Below are positions 18,564 to 26,588 of a stretch of DNA of 62,787 bases, in pieces. Within the stretch, counting starts at the first letter, position 1, and each line of letters starts with the position of its first letter. The translations under genes were made by a program, and so were the position numbers. The stretch is from positions 1 to 62,787 of the forward strand of contig NZ_BDLU01000066.1 of NCBI RefSeq assembly GCF_006538165.1, in the 5' to 3' direction. The notes under the pieces are model-generated. The model had not been told where the DNA came from. It worked only from the letters and a program-made list of their open reading frames with translations, and made no database searches. Source of the stretch: Komagataeibacter diospyri. GTDB lineage: Bacteria > Pseudomonadota > Alphaproteobacteria > Acetobacterales > Acetobacteraceae.

Positions 18564-20813
18564 ATGAACGAACTTCTTCTTTCCCCGCCGTCCAGGAAAC
18601 CCGCCCTCTCAGGGGATGCGGCACTGGCCCTGCTCCATGACGCGACCGAGGCCATTGTCGTTGTCAACGACAAGAATGACATCATCTTTTTCAACACCGG
18701 GGCGGAAAAGCTGTGGGGTTATACGCAGGGTGAGGTTCTTGGCCATAACGTCAGGATGCTTGTCCCGGATTTCGTCTGGCATGAACATGATGGTCACGTT
18801 GCCCATAACCGGGAAACGGATGCCAGCACCATTATTGGCATATCACGGGAAATCATATTCGAGAACAAGCATGGCGATTACATCACTGGCGAACTGACCC
18901 TGTCATCAAGCCCCGTTGGTCCGAAGGGCGCGAAATACTATCTGGCGTCCATCAAGGCCGTAACGGAGGAAAACCATCGCAAGAAGCTGCTGGATCTGCA
19001 GAATACGGTCTTTCAGTCCCTTTCGACCGAAATGCAGATTCAGGATGTGGCTGATCTTGTCTGTCGCGAGGTTGAAAATTTCGTTCCTAATACTGTCGCC
19101 ATTCTGGTCCTGATCGGTGAGGATCACCGCCTGCATGTTCTGTCGGGTCCTGGCCTGCCGCGACGTTATGCCGGGGCGCTGGAGAACGTGACCCTTTCCG
19201 ATGCGGATATCATGGCCCTGTCCAATGATCTGGACGAAGCTGCGACGGTGGTGTGGGACAGCTATAAATCCCTTGGGGTTTCGCTGGGTCTCCATCATTG
19301 CTGGGCATCGGCGATCAAGGCAGGAAATGGGAAGATATCGGGAATATTCGCCCTGTTTTCACGCAACCTGAATAAAACCAGCGACTGGCCGCAAAAAGTC
19401 GTGGCAGGCTGCGTGCCCTTCTGCAGTGTGCTGATCGAGCAGTATGATGCCCGGCACCATATCTCCCAACTGGCGAATTATGATCCCCTGACGGGTTTCC
19501 TCAACCGGACCGCGATCCATAAAGTCCTGAAAACCCTGGTCGGCAAGCCGGGAGATAACCATTTTGCCGTTCTGATGCTCAATCTGGACCGTTTTCGCGA
19601 CATTAATGATGCGCTGGGGCATGCCAACGGGGATGATTTCCTGAAGGCGGTAGCCATACGGATCAAAAGCCTTTGCCGTAGCCATTATATCCTCAGCCGC
19701 GCAGGCGGGGATGAGTTCGTCATCATCCTGCCTGACACAAAGGCCGCCAATGCAACGGCATTTGCCGAAACGTTGATCGCGGGCATGGAAGAACCCATCG
19801 AAATCGGGGGCAATTTCCTTGCGGCCTCGGTTAGCGTGGGGATCAGCATGTTCCCCGAAAACGGGCCGGACAGTGAATCCCTGATCGGTCATGCCGAAGC
19901 CGCGATGCGCCTTGCCAAAAAGGAAGCACGGGGCACATTCCGTGTTGCAACGCCGGAAGATCATGCAGCGGCGCAGGATCGTCTTGTTCTTGGGTCCGCC
20001 CTGCGTGAATCCCTGGCCAAGGGCTTGCTGAACCTTCATTACCAGCCACAGATCGAGGCGAAAACAGGGGAACTGTACGGTGTGGAAGCCCTGTCGCGGT
20101 GGCATCATCCGCATCTGGGCAACATTTTCCCGTCACGTTTTATCGCGGTGGCGGAAGATACCGGGCAGATCGAGGCTATCGGTGCATGGTGCCTGGAAGA
20201 AGCCTGCCGCCAGATTGTCGCATGGGACCGTGATGGTGTCATGATCCCGGCTGTATCCGTCAATCTGTCCGCCGGGCATTTCCGCAAACGTCAGTTGCCT
20301 GAAATGATTTCCAATCTGCTGACACGGTTCGGTATCGCACCGAAGCGGTTGACGGTAGAAATAACCGAAAGCGTCATGATGGATGAAAACAAGGACACGA
20401 TGGATGTGCTGAATGCCATCCGTGCCCTGGATGTTGGCCTGTCCATGGATGATTTTGGAACCGGTTATTCATCGCTGTCTCGCCTGACCCGTCTGCCGCT
20501 TACGGAAATCAAGATTGATCGTAGCTTCATCATGAATCTGGAACATGATGCGAATGCGCAGGCCGTGACGACCGCCGTCATCGGGATTGGTAACCGTCTG
20601 GGTATGACGGTTGTCACCGAAGGGGTTGAAACAGAAGCGCAGTATGAACTTCTGGAAAGCCTGCACTGTGATGTCATGCAGGGCTATCTGTTCGCGAAAC
20701 CCATGGCGCCCAAGGATCTTGAAGCGTGGTTCAGGCAACCACGCAAGATCATGCCAGCGATGCGCAAGGCTCTTGGTAAAAAACAGGCGCCTGGTCAGCC
20801 GAAATCAAAATAA
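18564..20813 (+). CDS. Heme-PAS/GAF-like-GGDEF-EAL c-di-GMP protein, AxPDEA1/DosP-like
   Basis: Soluble c-di-GMP enzyme of 749 residues. An N-terminal PAS domain spans about 20-135. The segment from H75 to R95 aligns without gaps to the FixL heme pocket: H75 matches the proximal heme His200 and R95 the O2-contacting Arg220 of B. japonicum FixL, with IIGIxR shared. A GAF-like region (about 140-295) follows, then GGDEF (intact, 381-385) and EAL (508-510) with NLSA, EITES, DDFGTGYSS, IKIDRSF, TEGVE and MQGY all present. This architecture resembles the heme-PAS phosphodiesterase AxPDEA1 of Komagataeibacter and E. coli DosP, which degrade c-di-GMP in response to O2. Upstream in-frame codons would overlap the previous gene. 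Confidence 0.93.
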   Translation: MNELLLSPPSRKPALSGDAALALLHDATEAIVVVNDKNDIIFFNTGAEKLWGYTQGEVLGHNVRMLVPDFVWHEHDGHVAHNRETDASTIIGISREIIFENKHGDYITGELTLSSSPVGPKGAKYYLASIKAVTEENHRKKLLDLQNTVFQSLSTEMQIQDVADLVCREVENFVPNTVAILVLIGEDHRLHVLSGPGLPRRYAGALENVTLSDADIMALSNDLDEAATVVWDSYKSLGVSLGLHHCWASAIKAGNGKISGIFALFSRNLNKTSDWPQKVVAGCVPFCSVLIEQYDARHHISQLANYDPLTGFLNRTAIHKVLKTLVGKPGDNHFAVLMLNLDRFRDINDALGHANGDDFLKAVAIRIKSLCRSHYILSRAGGDEFVIILPDTKAANATAFAETLIAGMEEPIEIGGNFLAASVSVGISMFPENGPDSESLIGHAEAAMRLAKKEARGTFRVATPEDHAAAQDRLVLGSALRESLAKGLLNLHYQPQIEAKTGELYGVEALSRWHHPHLGNIFPSRFIAVAEDTGQIEAIGAWCLEEACRQIVAWDRDGVMIPAVSVNLSAGHFRKRQLPEMISNLLTRFGIAPKRLTVEITESVMMDENKDTMDVLNAIRALDVGLSMDDFGTGYSSLSRLTRLPLTEIKIDRSFIMNLEHDANAQAVTTAVIGIGNRLGMTVVTEGVETEAQYELLESLHCDVMQGYLFAKPMAPKDLEAWFRQPRKIMPAMRKALGKKQAPGQPKSK

Positions 20814-20826
20814 TTAACTGGAGTAA

Positions 20827-20908
20827 TAAATATTTTTGGGTGCCGCCTTTTTTAAAAGGCGGCGTTCTTCGAATATCTAAAAAAATCTTCACCAGATTTT
20901 TTTTTAGA
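20827..20908 (+). repeat. Dispersed palindromic repeat, copy 1
   Basis: Core palindrome 20842-20863 with ten-base arms GCCGCCTTTT and AAAAGGCGGC around TT. It is preceded by AATAAATATTTTTGGGT and followed by AAAATCTTCACCAG, both shared with the copy near 25.5 kb. It lies after the PAS-GGDEF-EAL stop and could also act as a transcription end signal. The remaining gap to 21132 holds no gene. Confidence 0.75.
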
Positions 20909-21132
20909 CTTGCGGACCATTTTTCAGCGGGGTGGTAAATAGTCGGCATAAAGTATCCTGAAACCGGCTTGCTGCTGGTCTGGAAAAGAGAGAGATGCGG
21001 GTACAGGCAAGTCAAGACCGAACAGTATTCATGGGTGCCGGGTTGATGGGGTCTGCACGATAGGGAAGCAGCGCCAGCATCTGCTTCCCTGATCGGCTGA
21101 CATTACCGCTTATCTGCAGTAAATGTGCCAGT

Positions 21133-22929
21133 TCAGGCTGTAAGGCGGGGTATATCTGTTGCAGGGGTGGCGTTGTTTACAACAGCGTAAGGGCCTCCTG
21201 CCAGAATTTCGATGCAGAGCAGGCCCATGGAAGTAGCGCGATGCGTAGTACCCAGATGCAGGGATGACTGACCATCTGTCCATCGGCAGGGGACATTGGA
21301 TGGTGCGTACCAGCCATCGTACCACCCAGATGGTGCATTTTGTGCAAGATGCGTCGTGATGGCACGGACGGCATTGCCTTCAAACAGTTTGATATCCTTG
21401 ACCAGAACACCCAGTCGGCGACGGTCATCCACATAGGGGCCGATTGTATCCGACGGGCGGCTGGTACGGGACATGATGCGTACGTCCTGCACACCCGGGG
21501 GAATCATGAAAAAGACAAATCCGTTGGCGGCGCGTATCTGTTTGATGACGGCATTTGTTTCCGTCAACAGGTAAAGTGCCGGATCATCACTCAGGACAGG
21601 GGCTTCAGATACGTTTTCCCGGCCTGCTGCAATGGCCCGCGCCGCAATCTGGCGAAAAAGGGGTTCAACAAAAGCCTGACTGACGCCAAGCGGGGCTGCA
21701 GCATCATGTAACCAGTTACGGACCTTTTCCCCGATCCGGATGATATTGTCAGCCTGCTGGAAGGCGCGGCGGTTCCCGGTATCAAGATAGCTTTCGGTCA
21801 TTACGCCATCGGCCATGATGACAGAATGTTCTTCCGTCTCGATGTGATGGTAATCATAGGAAGTGATTGAGCGGTCATAAAAAATCGACCGTCCGTTGAC
21901 CAGCATGCGGGCAGGGATGAACCGGCTGTCCAAAAACAGGCAATGTTCAGCAGTTACCAGCATGTCCTTATAGGGCACGCCGTCGGCAATGGCGTTTGGA
22001 AGGATACGCACGGGATATCCCGCTTCATCATCGGGCATGCCCGCACGCACATTCGCCCGTGCCTTGCCTGCCCATGTGACCTTGCGCGGGATCTGCTGAC
22101 CGTCCACCCAGGCCATGACGTCATCATTTTCCCGGATATCCTCCACCGCGACCGTGCCGGAGGGGGTGGAGATCATTGAACCCGGCAGGAAACAGACCAG
22201 AACACCCGTATCGCCTGTGCTGTTTACGGGGGTGGTGCTGATATACAGGTTCCCGTCACTGGTTGACTGGAACAGGTTGTGCTGGGTCGCGTAATCGTAA
22301 AAATCACCCTGAACCTGAATGGTCTGGCCGGTGGTTGTGACGATATTGGTGTCACTGCCGGATTGCGATACGGAAGAAATGGCGGTTGCATTTGGAATTT
22401 CTATGGTTGCGCCCGGCTGGTCAAACCCGGTGATGCTGGGGAATTCCAGAATGGATACGTTGGACCCGGGGGTGATGACCAGTGTTCCACCACCCGTTCC
22501 GAAATTGACCGTTGACCCCCCCAGTGCGGCGATGGCATCGGCCCCCTGCACCTGGTTGATCATCAACGTGCCACCATTTTCAATATTATAGGTGGTACCG
22601 GACAGGGCTGAAATGGCATCTTCGCCCGCCAGCGTAACCGTTCCCCCGTTCGCGGTAATCGTGGTACCAGTCAGGGCGGAAACAAGGGACCCGTCGGTTC
22701 CTGTCAGTGTGACATGTGCTCCGTCCTCGGACGTTACGGAATAGGGGCTCAGCAGGCCTATTACGGTCGGGGCGAAGGAAAGGGTTGCATTGACATCACT
22801 CCCTTCGAACGTAGCGCTTCCTCCGCCTACACCAGCAACACCCAATACCCATAATGCCGGAGCAAGGACATAGTCACCGCTGGTGTCGACGGTATTCCCG
22901 TATGCATAAAGAATGGTCGAATCAGGCAT
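21133..22929 (-). CDS. Hint-domain protein with repeat-rich N-terminal part
   Basis: 598 residues; AAGGA precedes the ATG by nine bases. No Sec signal is seen. Residues 1-240 are Gly/Thr/Ser-rich and beta-prone, with three units of about 28 residues around LTGTT(I)xANGGT, LSGTTYNIENGGT and LGGSTVNFGTGGGT, suggesting a beta-solenoid. A Hint (hedgehog/intein, Hint_2-like) domain starts at C246 in VCFLPGSMISTPSG and includes TAEHC with H329; these are the expected thioester Cys and block-B His. A C-terminal region of about 170 residues (from roughly 430) follows, with PPGVQDVRIMSR. The usual intein C-terminal HN is not seen, so hedgehog-like N-terminal processing is more likely than splicing. 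Function unknown. Confidence 0.8.
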   Translation of the reverse strand: MPDSTILYAYGNTVDTSGDYVLAPALWVLGVAGVGGGSATFEGSDVNATLSFAPTVIGLLSPYSVTSEDGAHVTLTGTDGSLVSALTGTTITANGGTVTLAGEDAISALSGTTYNIENGGTLMINQVQGADAIAALGGSTVNFGTGGGTLVITPGSNVSILEFPSITGFDQPGATIEIPNATAISSVSQSGSDTNIVTTTGQTIQVQGDFYDYATQHNLFQSTSDGNLYISTTPVNSTGDTGVLVCFLPGSMISTPSGTVAVEDIRENDDVMAWVDGQQIPRKVTWAGKARANVRAGMPDDEAGYPVRILPNAIADGVPYKDMLVTAEHCLFLDSRFIPARMLVNGRSIFYDRSITSYDYHHIETEEHSVIMADGVMTESYLDTGNRRAFQQADNIIRIGEKVRNWLHDAAAPLGVSQAFVEPLFRQIAARAIAAGRENVSEAPVLSDDPALYLLTETNAVIKQIRAANGFVFFMIPPGVQDVRIMSRTSRPSDTIGPYVDDRRRLGVLVKDIKLFEGNAVRAITTHLAQNAPSGWYDGWYAPSNVPCRWTDGQSSLHLGTTHRATSMGLLCIEILAGGPYAVVNNATPATDIPRLTA

Positions 22930-23216
22930 TTTTATTTATCCTTATGCACTTATGTATTTATTTTAAAATTATGATGACGGATTTTTATTTTCATGAATGA
23001 CATGGCTGACACCTTTTTCTGGAGCGATTGACACCGGAAAGTCCATAAAATCTGAATTCGCAGTCTATTTTATAAAAATGATCAATCCGTAAACGAACGG
23101 CCACAGCCTGCTACCATGGGCATGAAAACAGGCTGGTTGTCCCTGAGGGAAATGGGTAGTCTTGCCGTCATGCTTCATATATGTCCGTGCCATCCGGTGG
23201 ATGGCGGGGCTGTTCT
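22930..23216. other. Intergenic, upstream of the Hint gene
   Basis: 287 bp between the Hint gene start and the acoR-like stop. The part next to the Hint gene (22930-23080) is AT-rich and probably carries its promoter. The other end holds the stem-loop listed separately. No gene seen. Confidence 0.45.
23189..23205 (-). terminator. Stem-loop after the acoR-like gene
   Basis: Perfect seven-base arms GCCATCC and GGATGGC around a three-base loop, 12 bases beyond the stop of the regulator. No T run follows on the minus strand, so it is a weak terminator candidate. Confidence 0.35.
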
Positions 23217-24182
23217 TCAGGAGCGCGTCCCGGCCTGTTCCTGTTCTGCAATGTTACGGATCCTGCGGTGCAGGGTGGACCGGCTGACACCCAGCATGCG
23301 CGCGGCGACCGCAACCTTGCCACGTGCGCTGGCCAGCGCCGTATGGATGGCCATGGTCTGCGCTTCGCGAAGTGGTGCGGTCGGGGCAGGGGTGGCCGTA
23401 TCATCAAGCAGGCACATGCTGACATCCGTCAGGGGCGGGATGCCCATCTGCGCGCGTGCGGCATGGGTTGCGCCCACCACGTGCCGGTCGCGATCCAGTG
23501 CGACCAGCGGGACGGACGCGCCCACTGCATTGCCCAGCAGCATGATGGCGTGGCCCCGATACCGGTCCATGAAACAGGTCTGTTCGATCTGGTGCGCCGC
23601 CTGCAGCAGGTTGGATGCGATCAGCACGCCCAGGCTGCCGTCAGGCGATGGACGGAACGAACTGGCATTCAGCGCGCCCGCCATCCGACCCGATGCATCA
23701 TAAACCGGCGTTGCAATGCCCGCCAGACCATGCAGGCTACTGCGCCAGTGCTGGTTGCGATGCACGCTTATGCTGCGTTGTTCGGCAAGGCATGTTCCGA
23801 TGCCGTTTGTCCCGGCATGACGTTCATTCCATACAGCACCGGGCCAGAAATGCCATCTGCGGCAACCGCGCCGGAGGGCGCCGGCTGCCTGATGCGTCAG
23901 CACGATGCCATCCATGTCCGACAGCATGACGGTATAGCCCACCGGGGCAAGGGCTGCATGCAGTCGTTCCATTTCCGGCCCGGCAAAATGCAACAGTCGT
24001 CCCATGTGCAGACATGCCTGTCGCAGTTCCGCGCCCGATAAGACATCCGGCAGGGGGGCGGCAGCGGGGTCAAGGCCGTACTCATGCTGGCAGCGATGCC
24101 ATGAGGCATCAAGCCCGGTCTGGACCATGGCCATGGCGGAAAAGGTCAGGTCAGGACGCAAAAAGCCGGGACCACGCAGCAT
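23217..24182 (-). CDS. AcoR-like GAF/Fis-HTH regulator lacking the AAA+ domain
   Basis: 321 residues. An N-terminal region and GAF domain (about 60-200; GYTVMLSDMDGIVLTH, WNERHAGTNGIGTCLAE, HWRSSLHGLAGIATPVYDASGRMAGALN) match the sensor part of AcoR-type acetoin regulators. The C-terminus has a Fis-type helix-turn-helix (KVAVAARMLGVSRSTLHRRIRNI). The central sigma-54-contacting AAA+ domain found in full AcoR (about 240 residues with GAFTGA) is absent, and no Walker A motif is present. It is divergent from acoA and probably controls it. The mechanism must differ from sigma-54 activation, perhaps as a repressor or sigma-70 activator. Confidence 0.87.
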   Translation of the reverse strand: MLRGPGFLRPDLTFSAMAMVQTGLDASWHRCQHEYGLDPAAAPLPDVLSGAELRQACLHMGRLLHFAGPEMERLHAALAPVGYTVMLSDMDGIVLTHQAAGALRRGCRRWHFWPGAVWNERHAGTNGIGTCLAEQRSISVHRNQHWRSSLHGLAGIATPVYDASGRMAGALNASSFRPSPDGSLGVLIASNLLQAAHQIEQTCFMDRYRGHAIMLLGNAVGASVPLVALDRDRHVVGATHAARAQMGIPPLTDVSMCLLDDTATPAPTAPLREAQTMAIHTALASARGKVAVAARMLGVSRSTLHRRIRNIAEQEQAGTRS

Positions 24183-24236
24183 GCTGTTTCTTTGCGTTCA
24201 GTGTTTCAGGAATGCTGGCGGGTAAACACCTGCCCG

Positions 24237-24258
24237 AGTGTCGCGGTTTCGCGACACT
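24237..24258. promoter_or_regulatory. Candidate operator for the acoA/regulator intergenic region
   Basis: Perfect inverted repeat with nine-base arms AGTGTCGCG and CGCGACACT around GTTT. It lies 55 bp before the regulator start and 142 bp before acoA. Fis-type HTH dimers bind such sites, so this is the best candidate for autoregulation and acoABC control. A second perfect palindrome (TGTGTGC/GCACACA around T) lies at 24327-24341. No -24/-12 sigma-54 element was found between them and acoA. Confidence 0.6.
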
Positions 24259-24399
24259 TCGTACGCCCCGTGTCACATGGGCGTGAAGGGACCATGGTGT
24301 ATCCTTGTCCGCAATGGCGCAATGCGTGTGTGCTGCACACAGCCCGGCGGCATGCACGGACGCAGTGCCGCGGGACCAGAAAAAACAGGGGAAACAACC

Positions 24400-25365
24400 A
24401 TGCAAATAGCGCGTGAAACGCTGCTGCGCTCCTACCGGGCGATGCGTACCATCCGCATGTTCGAAGAGCGCCTGCATGTTGAATTTGCCACGGGGGAAAT
24501 CCCTGGTTTCGTGCATCTGTATTGTGGTGAGGAAGCATCCGCCGTGGGCGTGTGCGCCAACCTGACGGATAACGACACCATAGCCAGCACCCATCGGGGT
24601 CATGGCCACTGCATTGCCAAGGGCGTGGGTGTGGCGGGCATGATGGCTGAAATCTATGGCCGCAGCACCGGCGTATGCCGTGGCAAGGGCGGGTCGATGC
24701 ATATTGCCGACCTTGCGTGTGGCATGCTGGGGGCCAACGGGATCGTGGGTGGCGGGCCGCCACTGATCTGCGGGGCGGCGCTGTCGCACAAGACCCTGCG
24801 TGACGGCGGGGTGGCGGTGGCGTTCTACGGTGACGGGGCGTCGAACGAGGGATCAACACTCGAAAGCCTCAATCTCGCCTCCGTATGGAACCTGCCCGCC
24901 GTGTTCGTGGTGGAGGACAATGGTTATGGCGAGGCCACCGCCGCATCCTATGCCTGCGCCGGCACCCAGCAGGCGCGGGCGGCGGGGTTTGGCATGCCCT
25001 ATCTCGAATGTGACGGGTCGGATTATTTCGCCGTCCATCAGGCGTCAGGCGAGGCGATCGCCCATGCGCGTGCAGGCAAGGGGCCGGTCATGCTGCATGT
25101 CCATCTGGCGCGCTGGTACGGGCATTTTGAAGGTGACGCCATGACCTATCGCGCAGCGGATGAAGTGACCAACGCCCGGCGCGACCATGACTGTCTCAAG
25201 CTGTTCCGTACGCGCGTGACGCAGGCAGGCCTGTTTGAAGACAGTGAACTTGATGAAGTCGATGCCGCCGTCGCGGACGAGATCGAGGCCGCCGTGGTGC
25301 AGGCCAAGGACGACCCGCTGCCCCAGTCTGCTGATCTGCTGGCGGATGTGTATGTCCGTTACTGA
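24400..25365 (+). CDS. acoA: Acetoin dehydrogenase E1 alpha subunit
   Basis: Thiamine-diphosphate-dependent subunit that cleaves acetoin to acetaldehyde and an acetyl group passed to AcoC. 321 residues from an ATG with an AGGGG site upstream. Motifs: STHRGHGHCIAKG, RGKGGSMHIAD, LGANGIVGGG and the ThDP/Mg site GDGASNEG...VEDNGYG. The protein is shorter than pyruvate dehydrogenase E1 alpha and lacks its phosphorylation loops, as in AcoA. The following acoB and the lipoyl-hydrolase acoC favour acetoin over pyruvate as substrate. Confidence 0.93.
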   Translation: MQIARETLLRSYRAMRTIRMFEERLHVEFATGEIPGFVHLYCGEEASAVGVCANLTDNDTIASTHRGHGHCIAKGVGVAGMMAEIYGRSTGVCRGKGGSMHIADLACGMLGANGIVGGGPPLICGAALSHKTLRDGGVAVAFYGDGASNEGSTLESLNLASVWNLPAVFVVEDNGYGEATAASYACAGTQQARAAGFGMPYLECDGSDYFAVHQASGEAIAHARAGKGPVMLHVHLARWYGHFEGDAMTYRAADEVTNARRDHDCLKLFRTRVTQAGLFEDSELDEVDAAVADEIEAAVVQAKDDPLPQSADLLADVYVRY

Positions 25366-25425
25366 TACGTATCCCCAGGAGGCTGCCTGGAAAGCCAGAT
25401 CAGGAAACATCCTGCAATCATAAGG

Positions 25426-25545
25426 AAGTTTCTGGTGAAGATTTTTCAAAAAGCTTCAAGGAAGCCACCTTCTTGAAAAACGGTGGCACCCGGAAACTTT
25501 TATTTTTTATCACCAAGTTGTTTTTCGAACAGCCTCCAATGCACG
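25426..25545 (-). repeat. Dispersed palindromic repeat, copy 2 (inverted), inside the aco cluster
   Basis: Minus-strand copy with imperfect core (GCCACC at 25464-25469 and GGTGGC at 25482-25487). It includes the flanking AGGCTGTT...AAAAACAA and ATCTTCACCAG parts shared with other copies. It fills the 193-bp gap between acoA and acoB, where an unbroken operon would normally have a short spacer. Confidence 0.72.
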
Positions 25546-25558
25546 GAAGAAATGAACC

Positions 25559-26587
25559 ATGAGCAAGAAAAGCTTTCGTCAGGCGATCAATGAAGCCCTG
25601 CGGCAGGAAATGCGCCGGGATCCCACCGTCATCCTTATGGGTGAAGACGTGGCCGGCGGACGTGGCGGATCGGCTGGCATAAAGGACGCATGGGGCGGCG
25701 TGCTGGGCGTGACCAAGGGATTGCTGGAGGAATTTGGCGACACCCGCGTGCTGGACACGCCCATTACCGAAGCATCGTATATCGGGGCCGCCGCAGGTGC
25801 CGCCGTGACTGGCCTGCGCCCGGTGGCGGAACTGATGTTTGTTGATTTCGTCGGCTGCTGCCTGGACCAGATCATGAATCAGGCAGCCAAGTTCCGCTAC
25901 ATGTTTGGTGGCAAGGCGCGGACCCCGCTGGTGATCCGTGCCATGTTTGGCGCAGGCTTCAATGCCGCCGCCCAGCACAGTCAGGCGCTGTATCCCCTGT
26001 TTACCCATATTCCCGGCCTGAAGGTGGTCATCCCGTCCTCACCCTACGAAGCCAAGGGGCTGCTGATTTCGGCCATCCGTGACGATGATCCCGTCATCTT
26101 CCTTGAAAACAAGGTGATGTATGATGAGGAGGAAGACGTGCCGGATGAACCCTATGCCATCCCGTTTGGCGAAGCCAACCTGACGCGGGAGGGACGCGAT
26201 GTCACCATTGTCGCCTTTGGCCGCATGGTCGGACTGGCCAATCAGGCGGCTGACCGGCTGGAAAAGAAGGGCATAAGCTGTACTGTCATCGACCCGCGCA
26301 CGACCTCCCCACTTGATCGCGACACCATTCTGGAATGCGTGGCCGATACAGGGCGGCTGGTGATCGTCGATGAATCCAGCCCGCGGTGTAACATGGCCAC
26401 CGATATCGCGGCCCTGGTGGCGGAAGAAGCATTCGATACCCTGCGCGCGCCCATCCGTCGCGTGGTGCCGCCGCATACGCCGGTTCCCTTCGCCACCGTT
26501 CTGGAAACGCTCTATCTGCCCAGCGTGGACAGGATCGAGGCTGCCGTGACCGCCACCATGGCCCACCGCGTAGTGGAGAAAGTCTGA
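25559..26587 (+). CDS. acoB: Acetoin dehydrogenase E1 beta subunit
   Basis: 342 residues, transketolase-like pyrimidine-binding and C-terminal domains. Typical segments are FRQAINEALRQEMRRDPTVILMGEDVAG, DTPITEASYIGAAAGAA, FGAGFNAAAQHSQALYPLFTHIPGLKVVIPSSPYEAKGLL and DPRTTSPLDRDTILE. It forms the alpha2beta2 E1 with AcoA. The ATG follows a GGAAG-type site, and the gene is one base away from acoC, so these two are surely co-transcribed. Confidence 0.94.
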   Translation: MSKKSFRQAINEALRQEMRRDPTVILMGEDVAGGRGGSAGIKDAWGGVLGVTKGLLEEFGDTRVLDTPITEASYIGAAAGAAVTGLRPVAELMFVDFVGCCLDQIMNQAAKFRYMFGGKARTPLVIRAMFGAGFNAAAQHSQALYPLFTHIPGLKVVIPSSPYEAKGLLISAIRDDDPVIFLENKVMYDEEEDVPDEPYAIPFGEANLTREGRDVTIVAFGRMVGLANQAADRLEKKGISCTVIDPRTTSPLDRDTILECVADTGRLVIVDESSPRCNMATDIAALVAEEAFDTLRAPIRRVVPPHTPVPFATVLETLYLPSVDRIEAAVTATMAHRVVEKV

Positions 26588-26588
26588 C

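Noticed and set aside
21133..22929. Hint protein as a true splicing intein
   Set aside because: No extein-like flanks of a known host protein and no C-terminal HN plus Cys/Ser/Thr junction were seen.
24290..24320. Possible sigma-54 -24/-12 promoter before acoA
   Set aside because: A GG is present but no GC at the required distance; the regulator also lacks the AAA+ domain needed for such a promoter.
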